A stretch of 64,000 bases of DNA from Carettochelys insculpta (taxonomy: Eukaryota; Chordata; Testudines; Carettochelyidae), in the NCBI RefSeq assembly GCF_033958435.1, contig NC_134138.1:79718298-79782297 (forward strand), read 5' to 3'. How positions within the stretch are numbered: the first letter of the stretch is position 1; each line of letters begins with the position of its first letter. The translations under genes were made by a program, and so were the position numbers. This document shows positions 11,125 to 21,954 of the stretch, in pieces. The notes under the pieces were generated by a model, which saw only the letters and a list, made by a program, of their open reading frames with translations, searched no databases and had not been told where the DNA came from.

Positions 11125-11603
11125 GGCTGCATCTACACTAGCAAGTTCTTTCAGAAAATCAGGCCTTTTTGGAAAGAACACACAGAGTGTCCACACTCAA
11201 AATGCACTTTCTTGATCCAAAATCAAAAGAATGTGGAAAAATTTAGATAAGAATGACACTTGTAAGTTAGTCATAGAGCATGTTGGCAGGCTGAACATGT
11301 TAACTTTGGATATGGAACAAAACAGCACTTTGAGCCCCTTCTTCTTCCAGAAGTGGTCTTCCACTCCCACATCAGGAAGAGAGCTTCCTTTTGAAAATTT
11401 ATTTTAAAAAAAGCATGTGTAGACCCCCCACAGGCCCTTTTTTTGAAAGAGCCAGGGCTGTATGGATGCTCTCTATCAAAAGAGCAGATCAATCTTTCGA
11501 TATCCTTTTTTGTGTGCAGATGTGCTCTTATGAAAGAAGAGCTTCCAGAAGATGTCTTCCAGAATGTCATCTTTTGAAAGATTGCTATAGTGTAGATGCA
11601 GCC
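11125..11603. mobile_element. Harbinger-type MITE carrying a foreign 0.1-kb segment
   Basis: Ends are GGCTGCATCTACACTAGCAA and, in reverse from the right, GGCTGCATCTACACTATAGC. The interior follows the same plan as 34,654-35,085: 'agagtgtccacactcaaaa', 'cttccactcccacatcagg', 'gggcccttttttt', 'gagcagatcaatctttcg' and 'tgtgtgcagatg'. Compared with that copy it has an extra ~103-base block at 11,234-11,336. A clean target duplication was not seen. Confidence 0.75.
11234..11336 (+). repeat. Direct repeat, copy 2 of 2, inside a MITE
   Basis: Matches 9,391-9,491. The block interrupts the MITE between 'aatcaaaagaatg' and 'ccttcttcttccag', whereas the related MITE at 34.7 kb runs through this point without it. 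It was therefore gained by this MITE copy. Confidence 0.85.
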
Positions 11604-11928
11604 TTTGTGTAAAAGTATACTCCAAGATGGAGGTTGTACCATGAGTGAATCACTTTGTCCCAGTCCTTTTTGGACAACAAGCCATTGGCTATTCCCTCTT
11701 CTGAATGTGAACAGCAAAACTCTTCAGATGCAGATTGGCACCTATTTAGCTCTTTTGTCAGCTGGGCACTGCTATTCCCTCATAAGCCATACTCTCACAG
11801 TAGGGTGGCCACACTTCCTGTTGAGTTCTGTCATTTCCCTAGGGTCGTGGACCAGGGAGGTCCAACTTGCATTATGAATCGATGTCATTCCACAGATTCT
11901 GGCAATTTCTCAGTTTTCCTTCTCTCAA

Positions 11929-13308
11929 GGTGCGTCTACACTAGCCAGCTACTTCGAAGTAGCCGGCACAATGTCGAAATAGCATGCGTTGCCTCTACAC
12001 ACGCCGTGTGCTATTTCAACGTTGAAATCGACATCAGGCGGTGAGACGTCGAAATCGCTATTCCCAGCTGGGCTACGCCTACCCTAGCACACTATGTCGA
12101 AGTAGCCTATTTCAAAGTAAGGACATTGAAATTGGCTACTTCGACGCCTATCGTCTACACTTCCTCCAGGGCTGGTGCATCGATGTTCAACGTCGAAGTA
12201 GCGACGGAGAACATTGAAAGGAGCTGCCCCGGAATGAAATATGAAGCGTCCACACACACAAGCTCTCCCCGTCAAAATAGGGGGCCAGCAAAGGCCCAAG
12301 CCGCTCCCTTAAAGGGCCCCTCCCAGACACAATCAGCCTGCACAGCATGAGATCCACAGAGCCGATAACCAGTTGCAGACCCTGTGCATGCAGCATGGGC
12401 TCCCAGCTGCAGCAGCAGCAGCAGCCAGAAGCCCTGGGTGAAGGGCTGCTGCACGCGGTGACCATAGAGCCCCGCAGGGGCTGGACAGAGCATCTCTCAA
12501 TGCCTCAGCTGATGGCTGCCATGGAGGACCCCGCTATTTCAAAGTAGTGGGATGGGGATTGTCTATACACACCCTACTTTGACATTGAACATCGAAGTAG
12601 GGCACTATTCCCATCTTCGGATGGGAATAGTGATTTCGATGTCTTACCGCCTAACGTCGATCTCAACGTCGAAATAGCACATGGCGTGTGTAGACGCAAC
12701 GCGTGCTATTTCAACATTATGCCGGCTACTTCAAAGTAGCCGGCTAGTGTAGACGCACCCCCAAAGATGGAAATAGTGCCCTACGTCGACATTCAACGTC
12801 AAAGTAGGGTGTGTGTAGACGATCCCCATCCCACTACTTTGAAATAGAGGGGTCCTCCATGGCAGCCATCAGCTGAGGGGTTGAGAGACGCTCTGTCCAG
12901 CCCCTGCATGGCTCTATGGTCATCGCGAGCAGCAGTTCTTAGCCCAGGGCTTCTGGCTGCTGCTGCTGCAACTGGGGGTCCATGCTGCATGCACAGGGTC
13001 TGCAATTGGTTGTCGGCTCTGTGGATCTTGTGCTGTGCAGGCCGAGTGTGTCTGGGAGGGGCCCTTTAAGGGAGCGGCTTGGGGCTTTGCTGGCCCCTTA
13101 TTTCGACGGGGAGCGCTTGTGTGTGTGGACACTCCACATTTCCTTCTGGGGCGGCTCTTTTTGATGTTCCCCATTGCTACTTCGATGTGGAATGTCAACG
13201 GCACCAGCCCTGGAGGACACGTAGACGATACATGTTGAAGTAGTCTATTTTGATGTCCTTACTTTGAAATAGGCTACTTTGATGTAGTGTGCTAGTGAAG
13301 ACGTAGCC
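11929..13308 (-). mobile_element. Harbinger MITE, inverted copy split by a second copy
   Basis: The left piece (11,929-12,068) is the reverse complement of the right end of this family. The right piece (12,762-13,308) is the reverse complement of its left end and core. Together they make one reverse-oriented element whose continuity is broken by a forward element at 12,070-12,759. The outer left end reads GGTGCGTCTACACTAGCC and the right end finishes CTAGTGAAGACGTAGCC. The uninterrupted reference copy is at 55,291-56,003. Open frames inside are not genes of their own. Confidence 0.8.
12070..12759 (+). mobile_element. Harbinger MITE inserted into a sister copy
   Basis: Full-length forward copy, from GGGCTACGCCTACCCTAGC to CTAGTGTAGACGCACC, collinear with 55,291-56,003. 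It includes the 'ccgctcccttaaagggcccc' block, a (CAG)n-rich run, 'ctgatggctgccatggagga' and the 'gcctaacgtcgat' block. The core may be a deletion remnant of a Harbinger 5' untranslated/5' coding region, which is inference only. Confidence 0.8.
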
Positions 13309-13631
13309 TCAGTGTTCCCAAAATCCAAATACTCCCAAATATGTTATAATAAAATCTTTAGGTGCAAATACGATATTTAGATTTGCATTATATTTGCTAG
13401 TCACTCCCAATCTCCCTGAAAGACATAGCTGGTTGGAGTTTTTTAAAAAACAAACAATTGAATTGAAATACTGCAACTGCAAAGAGGGAAAGTAATCCAG
13501 CTAACACAATAGAACAGTACAGTTTACACTACTGCAGTATGGGTGGCGGAGCATTTTGCACATGAAGGGGCTGTTTGTGTCCTTTTGCACATTAAAACGG
13601 CCCTGTCATCAAAGGGCACTTGTGGTCCTAC
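13309..13631. other. Unannotated stretch, nothing recognised
   Basis: Short AT-rich interval between a MITE and a LINE 3' end. No feature supported. Confidence 0.5.
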
Positions 13632-14241
13632 TGGTAGTAGTAGTAGTAGTAGGCATCCTTCAGTCTGCATAGACTATGGATCGCGCCCTTTAAAGTTTCA
13701 GTTGAGGACTTCATTTACAGCGTCTATTGTGACTATAAAGACTCACACGAGAGTGACAGTCCTTGCTGCACCTCTTGCAGATGTAATGGGTGTCTGGCAA
13801 GTCCTTAGTGTGCTTTCTGTGCGCTCGCTTCTCCTCTGCTAGCTGTCTGATCTTCATCTCGCCCTTCTGAAGGCCCTTGTGTAACCCCTGCCTCCATCTG
13901 CTGCGGTCGTCTGCTAGTTCTTCCCAGTTGTCCAGCTCGATGTCTACCTCTCTGAGGTCTCTCTTGCAGACATCTTTGTAACGCAACTGGGGGTGTCCGG
14001 GAGGTCTTTTGCCAGAGGCTAGCTCACCATACAGGATGTTTTTTGGAATCCTTCCATCGTTCATCCTGTGGACATGGCCAAGCCAGCGGAGTCGACGCTG
14101 CCTGAGGAGGGTGTGCATGGTTGGGATTCCAGCTTGCTCGAGGATGGCGGTGTTGGTAACTCTGTCCTTCCACGATATTCCAAGGCAATGCAAGTGGAAG
14201 ACGTTCAGCCTCTTTTCCTGGCGGGCATACTGGTAGCACAA
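13632..14241 (-). mobile_element. Non-LTR retrotransposon 3' end with C-terminal RT region
   Basis: On the minus strand ~176 codons (14,241 down to 13,711) match the C-terminal part of a LINE-encoded reverse transcriptase. Landmarks are 'LLRQRRLRWLGHVHRMNDGR', 'LYGELASGKRPPGHPQL', 'YKDVCKRDLREVDI' and 'ADDRSRWRQGL'. The C-terminus is a cysteine-histidine finger, 'ICKRCSKDCHSRVSLYSHNRRC'-like in spacing (C-x2-C-x12-H-x4-C). The 3' UTR follows and ends in a (TAC)n tail at 13,632-13,653, seen as (TAG)n on the plus strand. The catalytic palm and endonuclease are absent. The LINE clade is not certain to me. A short in-frame loss near 'FHLHCLGISW' is suspected against the usual 'LRRILGISW' spacing. 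Confidence 0.8.
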
Positions 14242-15079
14242 TGACTATATAAGATGTGAGTCCAGTACTTCCATGCTAGTGCTAGCTTGACTTTTGTCTC
14301 CATATAGAAGGTTAAATATCACTCTTTTAGTCAAAGGTAGTAAATTCATGGTTAAATATGGTATTTTTTTCTACCTTCCTAGTTGTTGTGCTAATTAGAT
14401 CTCTCAATGCTAATATTTTTGTGTGAGAGATTATGTCACAATCATAGGATGCAATTAAAGGAACACCCCTCTAATACATATCATTGGTGCAAAACATATC
14501 CGATTTGGTCACTGTTGGTTAACATAATATGTCCATTTAAATGGCATTTTTCATCCAGAGAGCTAAAAATGTTTTACGGTAAGTGAGGACTCTTTATTAC
14601 CTTCATTTGATAGATGGAGATACAAACACATGGAGGAGGTAGACTTGGACAAATGTGGGGAGGTCTGAAGGAGAGGTCAGGGAAGTGTGCACATGGCACA
14701 CCTGCTTGGAAGTCAGACACCATCTGACTGGGGAGCAGAAGCACCATTTTAGGACAATGCCACTGATGTCATTGCCAGACAAGGGGAGTGCCCTGGTCAC
14801 CAGCTCCCCAGCCCTCCACTGGCTTGGATTCCAGCCCAGCCACCCTCCTGTGTGACAGCCTTCGGGCTCTGACTCCCCTGCCCAGTGGCCACAGCCTTGG
14901 CTCCAGCCCTGTTCAAAGCCCCTTGCCCCTTCACAAACTACAGTAAAACTGGAAAGAATCACTAACTTACCTCATCTGACTTCCTGCAGCACACAAGCCC
15001 TAGAATTTCTTCTAGTTATTCCTGTCTTGATAATTAGCGTTGACTAAAGCATGTCTTCCCGAAAAGCATCCAAGCTGAG
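14242..15079. other. Unannotated stretch, nothing recognised
   Basis: No identifiable repeat or exon. The C-rich 14,780-14,940 part produces chance open frames. Confidence 0.5.
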
Positions 15080-15842
15080 AAGTCCCAGTCATACTAATCC
15101 CAAGAATCCCAAGTATTGTTACTGGCTGGGGTCCAACTGGCTCGGTAGTAGTTCTGCAGAAAAGGACCTGGGAGTTGTAGTGGATGAGAAGCTGGACATG
15201 AGTCAACAGTGCACCATTGTAGCCAAGAAAGCTAATGGCATAATAGGTTGCATCAAGAGGAGCGTTGCCAGTAGATCCAAAGAAGTGATTGTTTCTCTTT
15301 ATTCAGCTTTGGTGAGGCCGCATCTGGAGTACTGTGTCCAGTTCTGGGCCCCCAATTATAGGAAGGATGTGGATACACTGGAGAGGGTCCAGCAGAGGGC
15401 AACCAAAATAATTAGGGGGCTGGAGCATATGACTTACAAAGAAAGGTTGAGGGAATTGAGACTGTTTAGTCTGCAGAAGAGAAGACTGAGTGGGGACTTG
15501 ATAATAGCCTTCAACTTACTGAAGGGAGGCTGCAAAGAGGCTGGAGAGAGGCTGTTCACAGTGGTCAAGGATGGGAGAACACGGAACAACGGTCTCAAGT
15601 GGCGGTTGGAAAGGTCCAGGTTGAACATTAGGAAAAACTTTTTCACTAGGAGGGTGGTGAAGCATTGGAATGGTCTACCCAGGGAAGTAGTGGAGTCTAC
15701 ATCCCTGGAGGTGTTCAAGTCGCGCCTCAACAAAGCCCTGGCTGGGCTGATCTGATGGGTTTGGTCCTGCTCAGAGCAGGGGCTGGACTCGATGGCTTTT
15801 TTAGGTCTCTTCCAACTCTGTTGTTCTATGATTCTATGATAA
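15080..15842 (+). mobile_element. CR1 LINE, 5'-truncated, open reading frame end intact
   Basis: About 230 codons ending at 15,755 match the C-terminal third of the CR1 reverse transcriptase. They cover '[18 protein letters not shown]', '[16 protein letters not shown]', '[19 protein letters not shown]', '[18 protein letters not shown]', '[20 protein letters not shown]' and '[19 protein letters not shown]'. The UTR includes 'ggactcgatggcttttttagg' and ends in the CR1 terminal octamer repeat (TTCTATGATTCTATGA) at ~15,827-15,842. Endonuclease and palm motifs are missing. The lack of stops makes it the youngest-looking CR1 here. Confidence 0.93.
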
Positions 15843-16959
15843 TCTCTCCTCACAGGGCAGCCATTCCATACCCTAATCATTTTTGTTGCCCTTTTCTAAA
15901 CCTTTTTCCAATGCCAGTTTCACTGGGTTGTGGCTTGTATTAACACACCTTGTGGTTCATTTGTGTTAACATTCCATGTGAATAAAGCAGTAGAATTAGT
16001 TATTTTCCCAGGGGACAGTACTCCTTGTATCCCAAGTCCAGAGAGAAGTCACTTTGGGTAGAGGCACAGGGAATAAAATAAAGAACCTAGGACCCAAACA
16101 ATGCAAGGAAGGGGAAGAAACAGTGCCAATTAACAAGCAGCAGTAGGGAGGTCTGAACTACACCTTGAGGGGGAAGTTACAAAAGGATGACACAAGAAGC
16201 ATGAGTTTCACGCAAAGTGGAGCTTCTCCTTTATATCCATAATAAATAGTTCAACCTATTTATTCTTCTCCTTTACATTGATAAAAAGAGTTCTATCCGA
16301 AATACCTTTAAAACAGAGAACGGATTTTCAACAGAGTGGAAACATTTCTGGTTTGGTAGAAAGCTTTCAGGTGCTTGTCCAAAAAAATCCTCAGATATTT
16401 CTGAAACCTCGAGTATTTTTGTTAAAATCCCAATATTTCAAAGAAATATTTTGATGTAAATGGAATTGTTTTCCTCAACATTTTTCCAGAGGACAAAATC
16501 ATCCCCCAGCCCAATTCTTAATAACCTAAAATCAGGGGCTACATTCCCACATGCTCTGCAAGGCCCCAAGGCGGGCACTACTTGCTGGTCCTATGTAGGA
16601 TGGAACAGCACAGCAAGCATCCTCTACCTTCATGTGCTGAGCTAATATTTTTCTCTGTGCTCACCATTAGCGCTATTATTAATTGTTGAGAGCCAGCAGT
16701 TTGGCTCAGCTGCTGCACGTGACTGGACTATGTTGTTTTGTTCCAAAAGGACACTGTTGTCTATTTGGTTTTAGATTTTTTTTAGTATGTTTTAAGAATA
16801 GCACGAGCACATGTAGTAGCCAGTTCAGTAAGGTCGGTGAAGTCAATAAATCTATTACCTACTGTCTCTTGACCCCAGTGATAATACCAGCCAGGCACTG
16901 CTCTGAAAAGTCCTATCTTCTCCATGGATTAGGTAGTTTGTTGAGGATGTGGTAGAAAG
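15843..16959. other. Unannotated stretch, nothing recognised
   Basis: No repeat family or exon supported. It ends near the uncertain left limit of the Harbinger relic. Confidence 0.45.
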
Positions 16960-17085
16960 ATATGAGGAGAGGGTAGCGAACAATATGGTAGCACATCTAC
17001 AGTCTGTACTGAGAGAAATGAACCCCAAATCAACATAGGCTAGAAAGGTTGTTGCAAGAGCAGCAACTGTTGCCGTGGTAAAGGG

Positions 17086-18536
17086 GTGGACAATGCATTC
17101 CGAGAAGACTGCGAGAGGACAGAGCAGAGGACAAGAGGGATGGGATCGAAACATTTGAAGCCCAAGGACATCACCCCCCACCCAAATTTGAAGCAGGTGT
17201 GCTCCAATGTGAAAGAGCTTCACCAGGAGTATGTCCTGACCAGGGACACTGCCAGGCACTCAGGAGCAGGACCAGCCACCTGTCCCTTCTATGGGGAGTT
17301 TCATGGCCTCGTTGGGGGCAAGGACAGCTCTCCACCCCCCTGCACTGAGCTTGACGCCACATCGGAGGAGCTCCCTACAGTGCTGGAGGAGGATTCAGTG
17401 CCAGACCAGGACCAGCTGGGACCCTCGAGCCAAGCCACCACACCAGAGCCAGAGACTGAGGCCCTCTCAGACTGACAGGACCCTGGTCATCACTGTGCCC
17501 TCAGGCTTGTTGAGCTGGGAGACATCCAACCAGGCATCTCTGGACACCTGTGAGGGACCCGCCAGTAAGTGTCCAGCACGTTGCACGCCCCAGGGCATGG
17601 GGTGGGGGTGCCAGCCCCTGCCATGGCTGGAAGTGGGCCAGCCACAAGGGTGACAGCCTGACCCTGGACATGCCATCGAGGAGTGTGCTTCTGGCCTGCA
17701 GGCATGCCCACTGGCGACAGTCAGCTCCCAGCCCCATAGACAGTGCCACAGGCCACTCATGTGGGGGCAGCTAAGAAAGCCCTGTCTACTCCCAGCTCTT
17801 CTGCCACCCATGTGGGGACCCCTCTTTGGCTGGACATCCCCACTTGCCTGCTAGCCTGTTCCACAGAGGAAGGCTGAGGGGGTGGGGCCCAAAATTGTCA
17901 GCCCCCATCCTCAAAACACTGGGGAGTCCATGTGTGGCAGAGCCCACCATACAGGGCATACATGCCACTGCTCTCAGGACATCCCCATCCCTCCGCTCGG
18001 AGGGTGGGGTCTGCTGCCCACTGAGGGGGGCACAGCCCAAGGAGCTGGGGTGGGGGTCTGACATTGTGTCTTTCTACCCTTCCATCTTTACAGCTATGCC
18101 ACCCGAGGGCTGGGCAAGCCCCACCTCACGACCGGGGCCAGCCAGCCCCGTCCTCAACATCAGGCCGGGAAGCCCAGGAAAGGTGGCGGATAGGGCTGGG
18201 GTACCCCCACCACTGGTGCCTGGGTGGGCCCATGGCTGGAGATTATGTTGCCACTCCTGGGACGATGACACTGCCTACACAGCTGGCCTCCACCAGCAAA
18301 ATGAACTGGCAGGGCAGCAACTGGGGCTGGATCAAGCCAAAGTGGCCTGGCAGCAGGAGGCCAGGGCCAAGCAGATATGCAGCTTCCACACCATTGCTGG
18401 GCCCCTAACAGAGCAGCCAGCCCAGCCTTCCACCTTCGCTGCCTTCCTACTGACCCCCTGCTGCTCCCACTACTCTCTGCCTTGCTCTCTCCCGAGCTCC
18501 CCCCAGCCACCCTGCTGGGCTTCACCCAATGGATAA
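17086..18536 (+). pseudogene. Harbinger Myb/SANT-like DNA-binding protein, two exons
   Basis: In PIF/Harbinger elements this protein helps bind the ends and bring the transposase to the nucleus. Exon 1 keeps the last helix and following linker: 'QVCSNVKELHQEYVLTRDTA', 'GAGPATCPFYGEFHGLVGG', then acidic 'EELPTVLEEDSV'. One frameshift lies near 17,475, after which the reading continues 'SQTDRTLVITVPSG'. A donor GTAAGT follows 17,564 and a strong pyrimidine tract plus CAG ends at 18,093. Joining the two keeps frame (one base carried over) and gives ...GPA-T-MPPEGW. Exon 2 has 'LHQQNELAGQQLGLDQAKVAWQQ' helix sequence and stops at 18,534-18,536. The first SANT helices (the W-rich start) are not visible upstream, so it is defective at the N-terminus. 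Homologues: 37,109-37,602 and 25,490-26,003. Confidence 0.7.
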
Positions 18537-19120
18537 TGGCTATGGTGAGCACCACCCTACCAGGCCCTTCTGCCCCCTGGCCCTCCCCACCCAGCCCAAG
18601 TCTGCTGCTCCCCTCCAATGACTCTACCTCCCCAGGATCCTGGCCCCATCCCTGTCCTGACTGGGACCCCACACCGAGGGTGGTAGGGACATCCACGGTT
18701 GCCATGGCTCATGGACCCCCACCCCTTGGAGTACTAAGGCCTCCCAACCCCTGTCCCAGGCCCCGCTCCAAGTTCAGGTGCCCCCACCCCCGTCCCAGGC
18801 CCCTGTCAGTATATATAGTTCCTCCTGTAAATGGTTCTTTGATTCTTTTTCTTGTTTCACACATTTTAGTTTGTTTAAGCACACGGTTTATTTTTCCAGC
18901 ACCCCTGTGTCTCTTGTTATTGTGGGGGACAGGGTGAGGAGTTGATGGGTGGGGGAGGTCGTGGGAGGGACAGGGTGGGATTGCAGGCTGGAGGAACCTT
19001 GCAGGTGTATGTGGGGAGGGTCACTGGGGCCCACAGGCAAAGCTCTCCCATAGGGCCTTCCAGATCTGAGTCCTGTCACAGTAGGCTTGGCAGTTGGAGG
19101 CCATGGCAGGCTGGTAGTAC

Positions 19121-20480
19121 CTAAGACTGGCCTTGGCCATCCACCCCACAAGGAAGGTCTTCTTCTTCTTCGCCTCCCATGAGGTTGTGGAGGGCACAGC
19201 ATGTCCCTACCACCTGGGGGACACTGTGCACCCTGACATCCAGGTGCTTGAGCAGACAATGGAATTTTGCCTTCAGGCAGCCAAAGGCACACTTGGGTGC
19301 CAAGCCAAGGTGACTGTTGAACAGCTCGTGGGTGGGGTAAGTGTGGTCTGTATAGAGCCACATGAGCCAGGATTGCACATCAAAGGATGCATCCCTCACA
19401 ATACACAGGGACATGGTGACTTCTCTGAGCGTGATCTCCCTCTGGAAGATGTAGGTCCCTGCCTCCATCCTCCAGCAGAGGCTGGAGTTCCATAAGACCC
19501 ATGTGTCATGGCTCCAGCCTGACTAGCCCATGCATATGTCCATGAACCCTGTGGTCCACCAGGCCCTGAAGTACCACCAAAGGGTAGCCCTTCCAGTTAA
19601 TGTAGTGGCGCATGCTGTGGTCCAGGGCTTGGATGGCGATGTGTGTGCCATCGATGGTGCCAAAGCAGTGGAGGAAGCTGAGGGCAGCAAACCCCATGAC
19701 AGCCATGTCCAGGTCCCCGATGTGAACGACTGTCCAGAGCAGCTGTTTGTTGATCGCCATCACAACCTGCAGGCGACAGAACAAGCACACTCGGGAGGGC
19801 ATGAAGGGGTGCCCCTGGCCCCAGCAGGCTCCCCTGCATACTTCCAGACCCAGGACCTCTGAGCAATTCCCCCTTGCACACAAGGCTGCCCCACCATCAG
19901 TGGGCCTGTGTGATGGTGGGGCATCACAGTCCCCCAGGGCTAGGCTCCCTACCCCCACCCGCACGAACCCCTCAAACTCCCACCTGACCCCCGAGAGTTC
20001 CCTTTGCCCAGGAGACCCCCTCCCCACTCCCCCCTTCCTGTGCCAGGCTTGTGAGTGGAGTATGCCTTACCTCGTGGCCAGCCCCAAAGGTCCACTTGCC
20101 CACCCCAAGCTGCTGTCCCACAGAGCAGAAGCTGTCTGGGGTGGCCAGCTTCCAAATGGCAATAACCACGGGCTTCTCCAGGGTTAAGGCAGGCTGAATC
20201 TGGGTGTCCCGTAAGAGGGTGGGGGCAAACCAGCTACAGAGCTGCAGGAATGTTTTTTTTCCTCATGCAGAAGTTCTGCAGCCACCGCATGTTCTCCCAT
20301 TCACCCAGGACCAACCAGTGTAGCTCCAGAGGTGCCAGATGGCCCAGGAGGGGGGCATGGCAGTGCTGTGCCCTGGCTCAGGGACCATGTATCTGCCACC
20401 GGCGGAGTTTGAGGGTGGCCACAATGAAGGTGGCCAGCAGCCCAGCCAGAATGAGCATGCGGGTCCAGGACTGCTATGGG
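19121..20480 (-). pseudogene. Harbinger DDE transposase (HARBI1-like), two exons, dead
   Basis: Exon A (ending at 20,071) encodes 'FLQLCSWFAPTLLRDTQIQP', then 'IAIWKLATPDSF' and a helix-turn-helix 'SVGQQLGVGKWTFGAG'. A frameshift sits at an A8 run just before it. The donor GTAAGG reads from 20,070 and the acceptor TGCAG ends at 19,767, giving a 304-base phase-0 intron. Exon B has 'MGFAALSFLHCFGTIDGTHIAI' (first catalytic D), 'YINWKGYPLVVLQGLVDH' and, after a frameshift near 19,510, 'SHDTWVLWNSSL' (second D). It continues 'EAGTYIFQREITL' and 'APKCAFGCLKAKF', where the third catalytic residue should be E and is K. It ends with 'VPQVVGTCCALHNL'. Two frameshifts and the lost E make it inactive. 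An AATAAA on the minus strand lies near 18,890. Confidence 0.8.
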
Positions 20481-20838
20481 TCCATGGCTCTTGGCTGTGA
20501 GCTTCAGGACCATGCACAGACTCTGCTATGCTGTTTGCAGCAAGGCAGGCCTCAGTCTGTGCAGGGAGGGGGTGTTTAGCAGGGGCCCTCTAAGGGAGCA
20601 TGGGGCTAGAGCTCCCAGATGGGCTTGCCGGCCATGTGACCAGGTCCACGGCATTTCCTGGCCCCTTCTTTTGAAAGGGTGTCCTGGGCCGTGTGTCTGC
20701 TCCCTTTCAAAAAAGCGGACCAAGCATTCTTTTGATCAGCTTATAGTGTGTGGACACGATCTTTCAAAAAAAGTTTTGCTGGAAGAAATCTTCCTGAAGA
20801 CCTTATTTTGAAGGATTTCTGTGGTGTAACCACAGCCC

Positions 20839-21949
20839 TAAAGACAGAATATGAAGTGTACATGTATGTATGTGTATGTATATAGATATATGATACAGCA
20901 GAAACATTAAAGCTGGAGCAGTTCTCGAGCAAGATCCAGTAAACATATTCCATGCTCTTCAACAGCTAATTTGGAATGCTTTTCAGCAGTGCAAATGTAA
21001 GTGAAGCCTGCTGAAGCAAGCCTTAGGTATGCCATCTATGTGTCGGACTGCCTAGAGTGCAGGGGAATTAGGTAAACATATGAGCAACAGGAATGAAGAA
21101 ACTTGCATCAGCACAGTGGATCAGATTCAGGTATTTAAAAGAGCATGTCACTGTGGAATTATTTAACAAAATTTTTAAAATCATTTAAAAAAAAACGTTG
21201 TTATTCTTTGTTGTTTCTATACCCATGGGAATCTCGAAATGGGACTTTCTCTCTCTCTCATTTAGTTTTCTTCCACTGTGCATGCTACTCTGCTATAGTG
21301 GACTGGCTACTGACATTGATTTCTTTATGCATATGTTTCTTTTCACTCTATACACCACCTTTAAGGGGTTACAGACACACCGGTAATTACTACTTTAAAT
21401 GAGAATGTATGGCTATTACAGATAACTATTCTCATCTTCTGGTTAATATGCCCCCCACCTCCCCACTTGCCCTTCTTGGGTATCATTCCTGTTTTCCTTA
21501 TATCCTATCTACCCCCTAACATCCCTGACAAGCAGTAGACTGCGAGCTGTCCTAGTAGACTGCCTGCCTCCCATTCCACACCTGCTTCTCCATGCCATTG
21601 GCACAATCTGCTTTCATTTACTTTCTCTTAGCATCCAGGGTGGTCCTATCACACTCCCTTGCTAAACCACACAGCCAGACTTCTTCACTCCGCTGGTTCT
21701 GTCTTAAGCATTGGAACTAGAGCTGGGTGAACATCTTGTGTCAAAGAATTTATTCAGATTATATTTTCCGCTTGTGATTTTTCCATGAAGACTCTTCAAG
21801 TGCTACATACTCGTTTGCTATTGCCTATTACACATTGAGTACTTCATTACAGCCCATGGATTGCTGTTAAATTATTCATCATGATTAAAGCTTTGAGTAT
21901 TTGCTGTTGGCATGGTCTTCGCCTGCCGGGTGTCTTATCTAGTGGTCAG
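20839..21949. other. Unannotated stretch, nothing recognised
   Basis: AT-rich, with a small (TATG/TGTA)n patch at 20,860-20,890 and poly(A) at 21,187-21,195. No gene or repeat family recognised. Confidence 0.5.
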
Positions 21950-21954
21950 GACTT

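Larger units (their letters stand above)
16960..20838. mobile_element. PIF/Harbinger DNA transposon relic, two convergent genes
   Basis: Contains a Myb/SANT-type gene on the plus strand (17,086-18,536) and a DDE transposase on the minus strand (20,480-19,121), arranged tail to tail. This two-gene set defines PIF/Harbinger elements. The right end (20,640-20,838) is a MITE-like terminal region with 'tttcaaaaaagcggacc' and 'gtgtggacacgatctttc' that finishes 'gtggtgtaaccacagccc'. A matching left terminus was not found, so the left boundary is a guess and the element may be truncated there. Confidence 0.75.

Noticed and set aside
10385..11928. Retroviral LTR
   Set aside because: Some passages feel repetitive, but no terminal TG...CA pair, duplicate LTR, primer site or coding remnant could be shown.
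14603..14962. 119-codon minus-strand frame as a gene
   Set aside because: No domain, no splice partners, proline/tryptophan-rich chance frame in GC-rich DNA.
17826..18093. Plus-strand open frame upstream of Myb exon 2
   Set aside because: It lies in the inferred intron. The frame is simply open through GC-rich sequence, and the acceptor at 18,093 fits homology with the 37-kb copy better.
18888..19361. 157-codon minus-strand frame over the transposase end
   Set aside because: It overlaps the transposase in a different frame and has no family resemblance; the HARBI1-like frame is the real one.
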